The notes beneath the pieces were generated by a model. It saw only the letters and a list, made by a program, of their open reading frames with translations, was not told the origin of the DNA and made no database searches. A stretch of DNA of 22,495 bases from positions 1 through 22,495 of the forward strand of contig JBECLA010000137.1 in the NCBI GenBank assembly GCA_040235565.1, given 5' to 3'. This document shows, piece after piece, positions 14,258-22,274 of the stretch (positions within the stretch are counted from its first letter, which is position 1; each line of letters begins with the position of its first letter). The position numbers and the translations under genes are program-made. Origin of the DNA: JAHEIJ01 sp040235565 (lineage in GTDB: Bacteria > Pseudomonadota > Gammaproteobacteria > UBA6429 > Thiohalophilaceae).

Positions 14258-15613
14258 ATGGATCTCATCACCGATTTAATCACGCAACTCAATAGTCTGG
14301 TTTGGGGCGTCCCCATGCTCGTGTTGATACTCGGCACCGGGCTATTTCTTACCGCCGGCCTTCGTCTCATGCCCATCCGGCGTATCGGCTACGGTTTTCG
14401 CATGTTGTGGCAAGGCCGACGCCGCGAGGGCGAAGGTGATATCAGCCCCTTCAATGCGCTGATGACATCCCTTTCCGCCACGATCGGAACGGGTAACATT
14501 GCCGGTGTGGCGACCGCCATCTTCCTTGGTGGTCCGGGTGCCCTGTTCTGGATGTGGTGCACCGCGCTGGTCGGGATGGCCACCAAATACGCCGAAGCCG
14601 TGCTGGCGGTGCAATTCCGTGAGACTGATGCAAAGGGGAATCATATTGGTGGGCCGATGTTCTATATCCGCAACGGTCTGAAGGGTCACTGGGCCTGGCT
14701 CGGCACCACCTTCGCCATTTTTGGCGCCCTGGCCGGTTTCGGGATCGGTAACACGGTCCAGGCCAATTCCGTGGCCGATGTCTTGCACACAAAAATTGGT
14801 TTACCCCACCTCGTGACGGGCCTGTGTATGGCAGGCCTGGCGGCGCTGGTGTTGATTGGCGGTATTCGTCGTATCGCCGTTGTGGCGGGGAAACTGGTGC
14901 CTTTTATGGCCATTACCTATGTTGTTGCCGGCGTGGTGGTGCTGGCCATCAATTATGATCAGATCCCCACCGCCATTATGCTGATTATCAAACACGCCTT
15001 CACGCCGATTGCCGCCACCGGCGGCTTCGCCGGTGCCGCGGTCTGGGCCGCCATCCGCTTCGGTGTCGCGCGGGGCATTTTTTCCAACGAGGCCGGGCTG
15101 GGAAGCGCACCCATTGCCCACGCCGCCGCCACCACCGCCAGTCCCGTGCGCCAGGGCACCATTGCCATGCTGGGGACGTTTATCGACACCATTCTTATCT
15201 GTTCCATTACCGGCCTGGTGATTATTGTGTCGGGGGCCTGGACCGATGGAGAAAACGGAGCCGCGCTCACCGCGGCGGCATTCGAAACCAGCCTGCCGGG
15301 TTTCGGTGGTTATATCGTGACCTTCGGCATCAGCCTGTTTGCCTTCACCACCCTGCTGGGCTGGAGTTTTTATGGCGAGAAATGCGTGGAGTACCTGTTC
15401 GGGGTACGCTCCATCACGCCGTTTCGAGCCTTGTGGATCATTGCGATCCCTATCGGTGCAACCGCCCAGCTGAATTTTATCTGGTTGCTGGCGGATACCT
15501 TGAACGCGCTAATGGCCTTACCCAACCTGACAGCCTTGATGCTGTTGTCACCACTGGTATTCAGGCTCACCCGGGACTATTTCGCCGGCGTAGAGGGCCA
15601 GACGAAATATTGA
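14258..15613 (+). CDS. Sodium:alanine/glycine symporter (AGCS family)
   Basis: This inner-membrane carrier takes up alanine or glycine with sodium. Its 451 residues and about 11 hydrophobic helices fit the AGCS family. Signatures are SLSATIGTGNIAGVATAI (about 68-85), GPGALFWMWCTALVGMATKYAEAVLA, GGPMFYIRNGL, the family motif GVARGIFSNEAGLGSAPIAHAAA (about 268-290), and GWSFYGEKCVEYLFG near the C-terminus. The conserved Asn in TGN and FSNEAG belongs to the substrate and sodium site. The gene is divergent from the DUF1538/PII operon and stands 190 bp before the lipoprotein operon. No glycine riboswitch, which precedes this family in many bacteria, is visible in the leader. The ribosome site is weak (CGGGTAAG). 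Specificity between alanine and glycine cannot be decided from the sequence. Confidence 0.95.
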   Translation: MDLITDLITQLNSLVWGVPMLVLILGTGLFLTAGLRLMPIRRIGYGFRMLWQGRRREGEGDISPFNALMTSLSATIGTGNIAGVATAIFLGGPGALFWMWCTALVGMATKYAEAVLAVQFRETDAKGNHIGGPMFYIRNGLKGHWAWLGTTFAIFGALAGFGIGNTVQANSVADVLHTKIGLPHLVTGLCMAGLAALVLIGGIRRIAVVAGKLVPFMAITYVVAGVVVLAINYDQIPTAIMLIIKHAFTPIAATGGFAGAAVWAAIRFGVARGIFSNEAGLGSAPIAHAAATTASPVRQGTIAMLGTFIDTILICSITGLVIIVSGAWTDGENGAALTAAAFETSLPGFGGYIVTFGISLFAFTTLLGWSFYGEKCVEYLFGVRSITPFRALWIIAIPIGATAQLNFIWLLADTLNALMALPNLTALMLLSPLVFRLTRDYFAGVEGQTKY

Positions 15614-15803
15614 AACATCCTGTCCCTTGTCTGTACCACGGTACTGTTCCGCAGCGGCACTCGTTGAGTGTAGAATTTTAGCGCCATTGCCAATATGCTT
15701 AGCTTAGGGTTCGAAGCTGATTGCCGGCTGACAATATCAGGCGGTGAACTGCACACGCTGGCAGCTGACATAGCCCTGACAGTCAAACTCGGGAGTCCTG
15801 ATT

Positions 15804-16361
15804 ATGTATCTGAAAAACTGGTTTCTGCTCGCAAGCGCCATCCTGTTCCTGTCCGCCTGTGCCAGCAAAACCATGGTGGAGAGCGACCTGGGGATCAAGG
15901 GGGCACCGGACTGGGTCAATGAAGGCACCCAGTACCTGAACGACAAAAATGGCCGATTGTTCCATGGCGTGGGGCAGGCCCCGTTGATGGGGGATGAATC
16001 ACTCCAGATTTCTACCGCCGATAACCGGGCGCGGGCCGAAGTGGCGCGCATTCTGACGTCCTACCTGGATGTGGTCAGTAACGACTATACCGCTGCCTCG
16101 GGCAGTGGCGAGAATGCTATCAGCCAGCAGGCCGTCAGCCGCCAGATCCGGAATCTCAGCAAAGTGAACCTCAGTGGGGTGGAAATCATCGGCCGGTGGC
16201 GCAACGACAAGGACGGTACGGTTTTTTCGATCGCCGAGCTTGATCTGGAACAGGTGAAACGTACCACCAATATGGTCGACGATATGAATACCGATCTGAA
16301 ACGTTACATCACCGATCACAGTGAGAATATTTTTGATCAGGTATCGCGGGAGAAAAAATAA
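15804..16361 (+). CDS. LPP20-like outer-membrane lipoprotein
   Basis: The 185-residue precursor carries a lipobox, LSAC, with the modified Cys at 19 after the hydrophobic stretch WFLLASAILF. Ala at position +2 predicts transport to the outer membrane. The mature part begins GAPDWVNEGTQYL and shows GVGQAPL, then RARAEVARILTSYLDVVS, the ligand-like Ser/Ala stretch and ELDLEQVKRTT, as in LPP20-family lipoproteins of gammaproteobacteria. The function of this family is largely unknown; FlgP of Vibrio is a distant member. The start has a GGGAG site. Its stop overlaps the ATG of the LpoB gene by one base (TAATG), so both are probably made together. A paralogous domain occurs in the fourth gene of the operon. 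Confidence 0.85.
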   Translation: MYLKNWFLLASAILFLSACASKTMVESDLGIKGAPDWVNEGTQYLNDKNGRLFHGVGQAPLMGDESLQISTADNRARAEVARILTSYLDVVSNDYTAASGSGENAISQQAVSRQIRNLSKVNLSGVEIIGRWRNDKDGTVFSIAELDLEQVKRTTNMVDDMNTDLKRYITDHSENIFDQVSREKK

Positions 16362-16969
16362 TGCTGTTGTTGCACCGGGATTCGCTGCTTGCCACTTTTC
16401 TGGTTGTGCTATTGGGTCTCAGTGCCTGCGGCACCCAGGTTGAACGGGTGGGCGTGGAAGAAACGCATGATCTGAGTGGTGCCTGGAACGACACCGATTC
16501 CCGCCTGGTATCGGAAGAAATGATCAATGACATGCTGGCGCGGCCGTGGCGCCAGGAATATACCAGCCGTCACCAACAGCAACCCGCGGTCATTGTTGGT
16601 ACCGTACGGAACCTGAGTCACGAGCACATCAACGTCAACACCTTCGTGAATGATATTGAACGCGCCATGATTAACTCCGGCAAGGTCACCTTCGTTGCCT
16701 CCAGCCAGGAACGAGAAGAAATTCGAGATGAACGCATGGACCAGGATCTGCATGCCCGCGAGGATACCCGTAAACCCATGGGCCAGGAACTGGGTGCAGA
16801 TTTCATGCTCAAAGGAACGATCAATACCATTATCGATATGGAAGGGACGACCCAGCTTCGTTACTACCAGGTGGATCTCAACCTGATCAGTCTTCGCGAT
16901 AATCGTATCGTCTGGGTCGGTCAGAAGAAGATCAAGAAGCTGGTAAAAAACAGCAAGCTCCGCTTCTAA
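16361..16969 (+). CDS. lpoB: LpoB-like outer-membrane lipoprotein, peptidoglycan synthase activator
   Basis: LpoB in E. coli reaches through the periplasm from the outer membrane and stimulates the glycosyltransferase of PBP1b. This 202-residue protein has lipobox LSAC (Cys23, Gly at +2). It also has a single alpha/beta domain with LVSEEMINDML, AVIVGTVRNLSHEHINVNTF, DIERAMINSGKVTFVASSQEREEI, GQELGADFMLKGTINTI and VDLNLISLRDNRIVWVGQKKI, matching the LpoB domain order. It lacks the long Pro/Gln-rich linker of E. coli LpoB, having only a short spacer after the lipidated Cys. It would therefore reach a shorter distance. The gene overlaps the LPP20-like gene upstream and is followed after 27 bp by another lipoprotein. 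The target synthase is not in the window. Confidence 0.85.
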   Translation: MLLLHRDSLLATFLVVLLGLSACGTQVERVGVEETHDLSGAWNDTDSRLVSEEMINDMLARPWRQEYTSRHQQQPAVIVGTVRNLSHEHINVNTFVNDIERAMINSGKVTFVASSQEREEIRDERMDQDLHAREDTRKPMGQELGADFMLKGTINTIIDMEGTTQLRYYQVDLNLISLRDNRIVWVGQKKIKKLVKNSKLRF

Positions 16970-16996
16970 ACCGTCGCCTTCCCCGCCGTTATTGCG

Positions 16997-18328
16997 ATGA
17001 GGCGAAAGGCGCATTTCAGTCTGTCTAAAATCCTACGCTGGTTCTGCGGCACCTGGCTGCTGCTGCAACTGGCAGGCTGCGCCACCTACAGCCAGGGCTT
17101 TGCGCCAATTGAGCAGCAACTCGCCGCCCAGGATCCGGCTACTGCCATGCAGGTGCTGGAAAAACAACGTCATCCCCGTGGCGACCTGTTGCTCTACCTT
17201 CTGAACAAAGCCATGCTGCAACGCATGCAACATGACTATGCTGCCAGTAATGAAACCTTCGAACAGGCCAAGCAACTGATTCAGACCTATGCGGCAATCA
17301 GCGTGACGGAACAGACAGCCGCCTTTGTGTTTAATGATACCACCCGCACCTATACCGGCACGCCATTGGAACAGGTCATGCTGCATGTTTATGCGGCGCT
17401 GAATTATCTTGAACTGGAAGAGCCGCAAGCGGCCCGGGTCGAAGCCCTGCAGGTCGAAGTCCGCCTCCGACAGCTCATGCAGGATTCCCCCCAAAGTGCC
17501 CTCAGCGTGGATCCCTTTGCCCGCTATCTGAGTGGCATGATTTTTGAGGACCTGGGTGAATACAGTGACGCCATGATCGCCTATCGCAAGGCATACGAAG
17601 CCTACCAGGCCCACGCGGAACTCTACGCGTTGGAAATACCGGAATATCTGCAGCGGGATTTGTTACGCATGGCGCACAAGGTCGGCCTGACGAATGAATA
17701 CCAGCAACTGCAGAGCCGATTTGCTATCACCCTTGAGGAGGAACCTGATCCAGAAACCGGGCAGGGGGAGATCGTGTTGCTGTTGCACAATGGCCTGGCG
17801 CCAATTAAAAGAGAGCACAGTGTCGCTGCCGTGGATCCCGGCTCCGGCCGCCTGATACGAGTTTCCCTGCCCTATTACCAGAGTCGGCCAGAACTTATTA
17901 CTGCTGCTCGTCTTTCGACCCAAACAAAAGAAACGAAAACCCAGCAGGTTGAAGCGATCGATCAGATCGCCAATCAAACCCTGGAAGCCTACCTGCCCGC
18001 CATCACTGCGCGGGCTGTGGCCCGGGCCGTGCTAAAATACAATATGGCAAGGGAGGCCGGAAAGCAGAATGATATGGCCGGACTGCTGGTTAATATTGTG
18101 GGTTTCGTCTCGGAACAGGCTGACACCCGAAGCTGGTTAACCCTGCCGGCAAATATCCAGATAGCACGGTTAAAATTGCAACCCGGTAGTTATAATCTCA
18201 CACTTGAGTTGCTTGATATACTGGGGCAAGTCCAGTACACCACAAACCTAACCGACGTCAAAGTAAAAGCAGGCCAAAGACGCTATATTTCCTATCATTA
18301 CGTCCCGCGCTATTGGGTGAGTAAATAA
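16997..18328 (+). CDS. COG3014-like lipoprotein with tetratricopeptide-type helices
   Basis: The 443-residue precursor has a basic N-terminus, a hydrophobic stretch and a lipobox LAGC with Cys28, so the mature protein is lipid-anchored. The N-terminal half (about 40-220) is helical with a TPR-like pattern: PATAMQVLEKQ, LLYLLNKAMLQRMQHDYAASNETFEQA, YAALNYLELEEPQAARVEAL and SGMIFEDLGEYSDAMIAYRKAYEAY. The C-terminal half (about 240-443) looks beta-rich, with GEIVLLLHNGLAP and a final ISYHYVPRYW. Order and neighbours resemble a lipoprotein group that I recall from Vibrio and Shewanella, linked to LpoB and LPP20-like proteins. A scaffold for periplasmic or outer-membrane protein contacts is likely. 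The ribosome site is poor, so coupling to the upstream gene may help translation. It is 2 bp from the next gene. Confidence 0.8.
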   Translation: MRRKAHFSLSKILRWFCGTWLLLQLAGCATYSQGFAPIEQQLAAQDPATAMQVLEKQRHPRGDLLLYLLNKAMLQRMQHDYAASNETFEQAKQLIQTYAAISVTEQTAAFVFNDTTRTYTGTPLEQVMLHVYAALNYLELEEPQAARVEALQVEVRLRQLMQDSPQSALSVDPFARYLSGMIFEDLGEYSDAMIAYRKAYEAYQAHAELYALEIPEYLQRDLLRMAHKVGLTNEYQQLQSRFAITLEEEPDPETGQGEIVLLLHNGLAPIKREHSVAAVDPGSGRLIRVSLPYYQSRPELITAARLSTQTKETKTQQVEAIDQIANQTLEAYLPAITARAVARAVLKYNMAREAGKQNDMAGLLVNIVGFVSEQADTRSWLTLPANIQIARLKLQPGSYNLTLELLDILGQVQYTTNLTDVKVKAGQRRYISYHYVPRYWVSK

Positions 18329-18330
18329 TC

Positions 18331-19347
18331 ATGTCATTTTATCGTCAGCTATTTTTGTTATGGTTCATCAGCCTGGTTACCGCCTGCACTACCTCGGGCT
18401 CAAAACAACCTGACTGGATCAATGCCGCCAGCGAGAAATACCCGGCAAACGCCTATCTCCTGGGCCGTGGTCAGAGTGACCATCGGGCGCTCGCCCAGGA
18501 TCGGGCCCGGGCCGATCTCAGTAAAATCTTTCAGTTGCGAATCATCGAGGAAAGCGAAGATGTGGTGAAATTTGAAAGCCAGGCCGTGGCTGGCGAGTCA
18601 AGCGGGGCAACCTCTGCCAGTGCCAGCCGGTATATCACTGCCCAGACCGATCAACTCGTTGAGGGTATCCGCATCGCTGAACTCTGGCAGGATCCGGCGA
18701 ACAAACAGTTTCACGCGCTGGCCGTCCTGGATCGTAACCAGGCCGCCAATGATCTACGGCAGGCAATTCAAGACCAGGATACGGCGACTGAACATGAAAT
18801 TACGTTTGCCCGCCAACAAGATGCCCTGTTCCGCCAGCTCGCTCATGCCAATCAGGCCGTTGAGATCCAGGCCAATCGTTATGAAAATCAACGCGTGTTG
18901 AAGATCATCGACCCGACCGGTATTGGCATACCACCCATTTATAATCTGGCCAGTTTACGCGCTGATCGTGACAGCCTGTTGCAACGCGTGCATATCGATT
19001 TGAAGTTACTGAACGATCCCATCGGTGGTGTCGAAACAATCCTGCAAGGTGCGCTGGCCCAGGCTGGTTTCCGGCACATAACCGGTTCCAGGGCTGAGTA
19101 TCAGCTGGAAGCGGATCTGCAGCTTGATGGTTTTCCCGATGACAGGGGCTGGTACTGGTATCGTGGCAGCTTGCAGGTAAATCTGCTCGGTCAGGAGAAT
19201 AACCAGTCACAAGGCAGCCATCGCTGGAATATCAAGGTGTCATCACAAAACCCGGACACTGCCGCTCAGCGTGCCCGCGACGCAATTGATAAAACACTCA
19301 ATGCCGAATTACGCGACGTCATTATCGGCTTCGGCATGTCACAATAA
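18331..19347 (+). CDS. Lipoprotein with N-terminal LPP20-like domain
   Basis: The 338-residue precursor has the lipobox VTAC (Cys19, Thr at +2), which predicts an outer-membrane lipoprotein. Residues about 26-155 repeat the LPP20-like layout of the first gene in the operon: QPDWINAASEKYP, LLGRGQSD, DRARADLSKIFQLRI, a Ser-rich segment, LVEGIRIAELWQD and ALAVLDRNQAANDLRQ. After a helical Gln/Asn-rich stretch (about 160-190) a second domain of about 140 residues begins near VLKIIDPTGIGIP. It shows LQRVHIDLKLLNDPIGGVET, YQLEADLQLDGF and WYWYRGSLQVNLLG. The function is unknown, and the two domains suggest an adaptor. The start lies 2 bp behind the previous stop, and nadC follows after 13 bp. Confidence 0.82.
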   Translation: MSFYRQLFLLWFISLVTACTTSGSKQPDWINAASEKYPANAYLLGRGQSDHRALAQDRARADLSKIFQLRIIEESEDVVKFESQAVAGESSGATSASASRYITAQTDQLVEGIRIAELWQDPANKQFHALAVLDRNQAANDLRQAIQDQDTATEHEITFARQQDALFRQLAHANQAVEIQANRYENQRVLKIIDPTGIGIPPIYNLASLRADRDSLLQRVHIDLKLLNDPIGGVETILQGALAQAGFRHITGSRAEYQLEADLQLDGFPDDRGWYWYRGSLQVNLLGQENNQSQGSHRWNIKVSSQNPDTAAQRARDAIDKTLNAELRDVIIGFGMSQ

Positions 19348-19360
19348 TTACTTGCTCAAG

Positions 19361-20191
19361 ATGCAATTACCTGAAGACTACGTGCAACAACATGTCGCAC
19401 TCGCTCTGATCGAAGACATCGGCACAGGAGATGTGACAGCACAATTAATCCCGGAAAACAAACTCGCGCAAGCCAGGATCATCAGTCGGGAACATGCCAC
19501 CCTGTGTGGTACGGAGTGGGTAAATGAAGTTTTCAACCAGCTTGATAGCAATATTGGCATTGAATGGCATTTCGGGGATGGTGATGCCATTCAACCGGAT
19601 CAGGAACTGTGTTACCTGCAGGGTTCTGCACGTCATCTGTTAAGCGGAGAACGCACTGCCCTCAATTTCCTGCAAACCCTTTCCGCGACCGCCACTCACG
19701 CTAACGATTATGTCAGGGCGGTAGCGGGTACCGGCTGCAAGATTCTTGATACCCGCAAGACGCTACCGGGTTTACGCCTGGCACAAAAATACGCGGTGCG
19801 TTGTGGCGGGGCACATAATCATCGTACCGGTCTATACGATATGATCCTGATCAAGGAAAATCATATCAGTGCCGCCGGCTCCATTCAGACTGCCGTCGAC
19901 ACTGCCCGACAGTTGTCACCGACAATCCCGATTGAAGTGGAAGTGGAAAATCTGACTCAACTCCAACTGGCGCTCAAGACCGGGGTAGATCGGATTCTGC
20001 TTGATAATATGGATATCTCTACCCTGAAACAGGCAGTTGAACTTACCGCCAAACGTATCCCACTGGAGGCATCAGGTGGCGTGAACTTACAGACAGTGAG
20101 GGCGATTGCTGAAACCGGGGTGGACTATATATCGGTCGGTTCGATCACCAAGCATATTCGTGCCATTGATCTGTCCATGCGTTTTATCTAG
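19361..20191 (+). CDS. nadC: Nicotinate-nucleotide pyrophosphorylase (decarboxylating), quinolinate phosphoribosyltransferase
   Basis: NadC converts quinolinate and PRPP to nicotinate mononucleotide, CO2 and pyrophosphate in de novo NAD synthesis. The 276-residue product has EDIGTGDVT (18-26), SGERTALNFLQ (95-105), LDTRKTLPGLRLAQKYAVRCGGAHNHRTGL-type catalytic segments (about 129-157, cut here by position) and the phosphate-binding C-terminus DRILLDNM and EASGGVNL, ending GVDYISVGSITKH. I chose the ATG at 19361 because an MQLPEDYV start matches the family, whereas the first in-frame ATG (19271) lies inside the upstream gene. The ribosome site is weak (CAAG), so coupling with the lipoprotein 13 bp upstream is likely. 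The 3' end overlaps the minus-strand PilZ-like gene by 8 bp. Confidence 0.95.
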   Translation: MQLPEDYVQQHVALALIEDIGTGDVTAQLIPENKLAQARIISREHATLCGTEWVNEVFNQLDSNIGIEWHFGDGDAIQPDQELCYLQGSARHLLSGERTALNFLQTLSATATHANDYVRAVAGTGCKILDTRKTLPGLRLAQKYAVRCGGAHNHRTGLYDMILIKENHISAAGSIQTAVDTARQLSPTIPIEVEVENLTQLQLALKTGVDRILLDNMDISTLKQAVELTAKRIPLEASGGVNLQTVRAIAETGVDYISVGSITKHIRAIDLSMRFI

Positions 20192-21947
20192 CCCTGGTCG
20201 GTTGCCAGATCTGTTTTTGCAGACCGGGGGAGCGTAAATCAAAAACCGTGAACTCTTTTTTTGTCAGATACACATCGCCCAGTCTGGCGGGCGCCTTGGT
20301 CCCACTGCGCAATAACTTGATCGGCATACCCGGTTTTAATTTATCATTCGGTTGGGTGATCAGTTGCCAGTTTTCGGCTCCATCCTGAATCAGCATAGCC
20401 GGAATATAATTATTTTCCTCACTCTTGCCCACGCCTTCGACCAGTAGAACTTCTACGTAATTCGCCAGGCGACTGATACCGACTTCAACCACATTATCCT
20501 GGGGCCGGTTGAGACGGCACACAAACCCCAGGGAGGGCTGGTTCATATCCTCATGGGGAATAAAGGCCAGCAATTGCCCCAGTGCAACCGGGGTGCTGAA
20601 ATCTGTCTCCATGGTACTGATCAGAATACCCCCGGCACTGAAATTCAGAATTTGCCATTGGTTACTCGCACTGCGCTTCTCCCCCATTGCCAGCAAGGAG
20701 GAATACTGGGCCAGGCTATCGGTGAATTCACGGGATTGCCTGACGAAATCTGAATCCTTACGCCGCAGATCGGTCAACAACCGCAGAACTTCACCCATGC
20801 CGAAATAAACCCGCACGACATTATCTTTGAACAGCGCATGACGACGTGAATGACGCTGTCGCTTGCGCAGGCTCGCTAACATCATTTGCAATGCCGGTAC
20901 CCGGTCCGCCTCGTTCAATCGTTGTAAGGGTACGCTGAGTTTCCTGGGATCGTAGGTATCAATAAACTTCATACTGGCAATGGCTTCATAGTCCTTTACC
21001 AGACGATTGTGGTACTGGGTATAATCCAGCTGAATGGTCGGGCCTTTGATATTCTCGGGACGTTCAAACTTCGGCGGACCATCATTATCCAACCAGGTGA
21101 GTAAATGGCCCTCCCTTACGGGTTGACCATCATCGCCGCTGAGTTTGATACCCGGTTTAATCGAATCAATATAGGCATGCGGGACATGAAACAGATGGGT
21201 CGGCCAGGTGGTGACATCCAGTACCCCGAATAATTGCAACGACAAGTACAAGCGACGAGCATCACTTTCCAGGATGCTGCTGGAATCATGATGTTTTTCC
21301 CGCTTCTTTATTCCCACAAAACCATGCAAGGCATGTGGCTCATCAAGATCATTATGTAAGGCAAGGGCAAAGAATACATGGTTACTGTCCCGCCAGGCAC
21401 TACGCGGTAACTTCTGATATCGGAGGGCGCGTAAACGTTGTTCGATTAATAACATTTCCAGAACACGATACCCATATTCATAACAGGCCTGACGGTTTTT
21501 CCGGTAACGCCGGGGCTCAGGGCTGAATACGCTCTGGAACAGATGTTTATAGGCAATCCCCAGCTGCTCGACCACGGCAATACAACCCATCAGCGCTTCA
21601 CGGCGTTCCTTGCCTTCCGGCAAGCTGTTCTGTCGGCCCTGATATTTGTCGTACCACATGGCAATATTGGGATACACCTCTTTCAATACCAGATTTAACG
21701 ACTCAAGACGTTTCGCTGGTTTGAGATCAAGGCGATTCAGGTTAACCAGGATGTGTTTGGCATCCTCCAGATGCCGTAACGGGATTTTGCGCAGATCCCG
21801 CAGGCGCTTTTGATACGCGTCAAGATTGAGATCTTTTTTCTCAGGGGATTTGTAGGCCTGGGGCAGATTCGCAAACGCGGAAAAGTTTAACTTTGCCAGC
21901 TCTGCGGCACTATAGAGGGGTTGGTTCTCTGATTTGAACAGTTTCAT
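20184..21947 (-). CDS. Large cytoplasmic protein with PilZ-like C-terminal domain
   Basis: I do not recognise a named family. The 587-residue product has no signal peptide or membrane segment. The first 400 or so residues are largely helical, with many Arg/Lys-rich stretches (for example LRKRQRHSRRHALFKDNVV at about 365-385). Near residues 430-450 the sequence NQWQILNFSAGGILIS contains the (D/N)xSxxG motif of PilZ c-di-GMP receptors. The paired Arg motif is incomplete (KRSASNQW), so binding is uncertain. The C-terminus continues as beta-strands (EVGISRLANYVEVLLVEG, PGMPIKLLRSG). The start is uncertain: an ATG at 22007 would add 20 residues, but MKLFKSENQP looks like a natural beginning. The protein overlaps nadC tail-to-tail. 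Confidence 0.75.
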   Translation of the reverse strand: MKLFKSENQPLYSAAELAKLNFSAFANLPQAYKSPEKKDLNLDAYQKRLRDLRKIPLRHLEDAKHILVNLNRLDLKPAKRLESLNLVLKEVYPNIAMWYDKYQGRQNSLPEGKERREALMGCIAVVEQLGIAYKHLFQSVFSPEPRRYRKNRQACYEYGYRVLEMLLIEQRLRALRYQKLPRSAWRDSNHVFFALALHNDLDEPHALHGFVGIKKREKHHDSSSILESDARRLYLSLQLFGVLDVTTWPTHLFHVPHAYIDSIKPGIKLSGDDGQPVREGHLLTWLDNDGPPKFERPENIKGPTIQLDYTQYHNRLVKDYEAIASMKFIDTYDPRKLSVPLQRLNEADRVPALQMMLASLRKRQRHSRRHALFKDNVVRVYFGMGEVLRLLTDLRRKDSDFVRQSREFTDSLAQYSSLLAMGEKRSASNQWQILNFSAGGILISTMETDFSTPVALGQLLAFIPHEDMNQPSLGFVCRLNRPQDNVVEVGISRLANYVEVLLVEGVGKSEENNYIPAMLIQDGAENWQLITQPNDKLKPGMPIKLLRSGTKAPARLGDVYLTKKEFTVFDLRSPGLQKQIWQPTRAR

Positions 21948-22274
21948 TGTTCCGTTATGCACTATCCACTTTGCAAGCATGGCCAGACTATTGTCCAAGC
22001 ATAGCATTGCCTGCCGTGTCAGGTGAATGCGGGATTATGTTCTTGCTCTACGACTTCATTGTTAGCTCATACTGTTGTGCTTTTAAACAAGTCGGGAGCA
22101 GGCTGGAACTATCCGTCTACATGTCCTGCGATGGACTAACCGGATACCTCCCGGGGAACAGAACTTCATACTTGAGATTGATATGGACAACTTACTGAAG
22201 CGATAACAGGTTCAGCGGCAAACCCTCTACCGGGCATCATCAAGAGTGCAAGATGACGGGCAAACGGGCCGTGT
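21948..22274. other. Intergenic region with no supported gene
   Basis: Only short frames lie here. The plus-strand frame 21947-22198 has no ribosome site and Cys/Tyr-rich content unlike neighbouring genes. No hairpin followed by a T-run, no tRNA and no known riboswitch is recognised. It should hold the promoter of the PilZ-like gene on the minus strand. If the upstream start of that gene is used, the first 60 bp are coding. Confidence 0.5.

Noticed and set aside
15633..15644. Palindrome GTACC-AC-GGTAC after the symporter gene as terminator
   Set aside because: The stem is short, the loop is two bases and no T-run follows.
16409..17014. Minus-strand frame of 201 codons
   Set aside because: Antisense shadow of the LpoB gene, without ribosome site or recognisable fold.
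19271..19360. Upstream in-frame start for nadC
   Set aside because: It would lie inside the preceding lipoprotein gene and add 30 residues not seen in NadC; 19361 fits the family start.
21948..22007. Upstream ATG (22007) adding 20 residues to the PilZ-like protein
   Set aside because: The extension looks unlike a natural N-terminus. Neither start has a strong ribosome site, so this stays uncertain.
21947..22198. Plus-strand frame of 83 codons
   Set aside because: No ribosome site, unusual composition, and opposite a likely promoter region.
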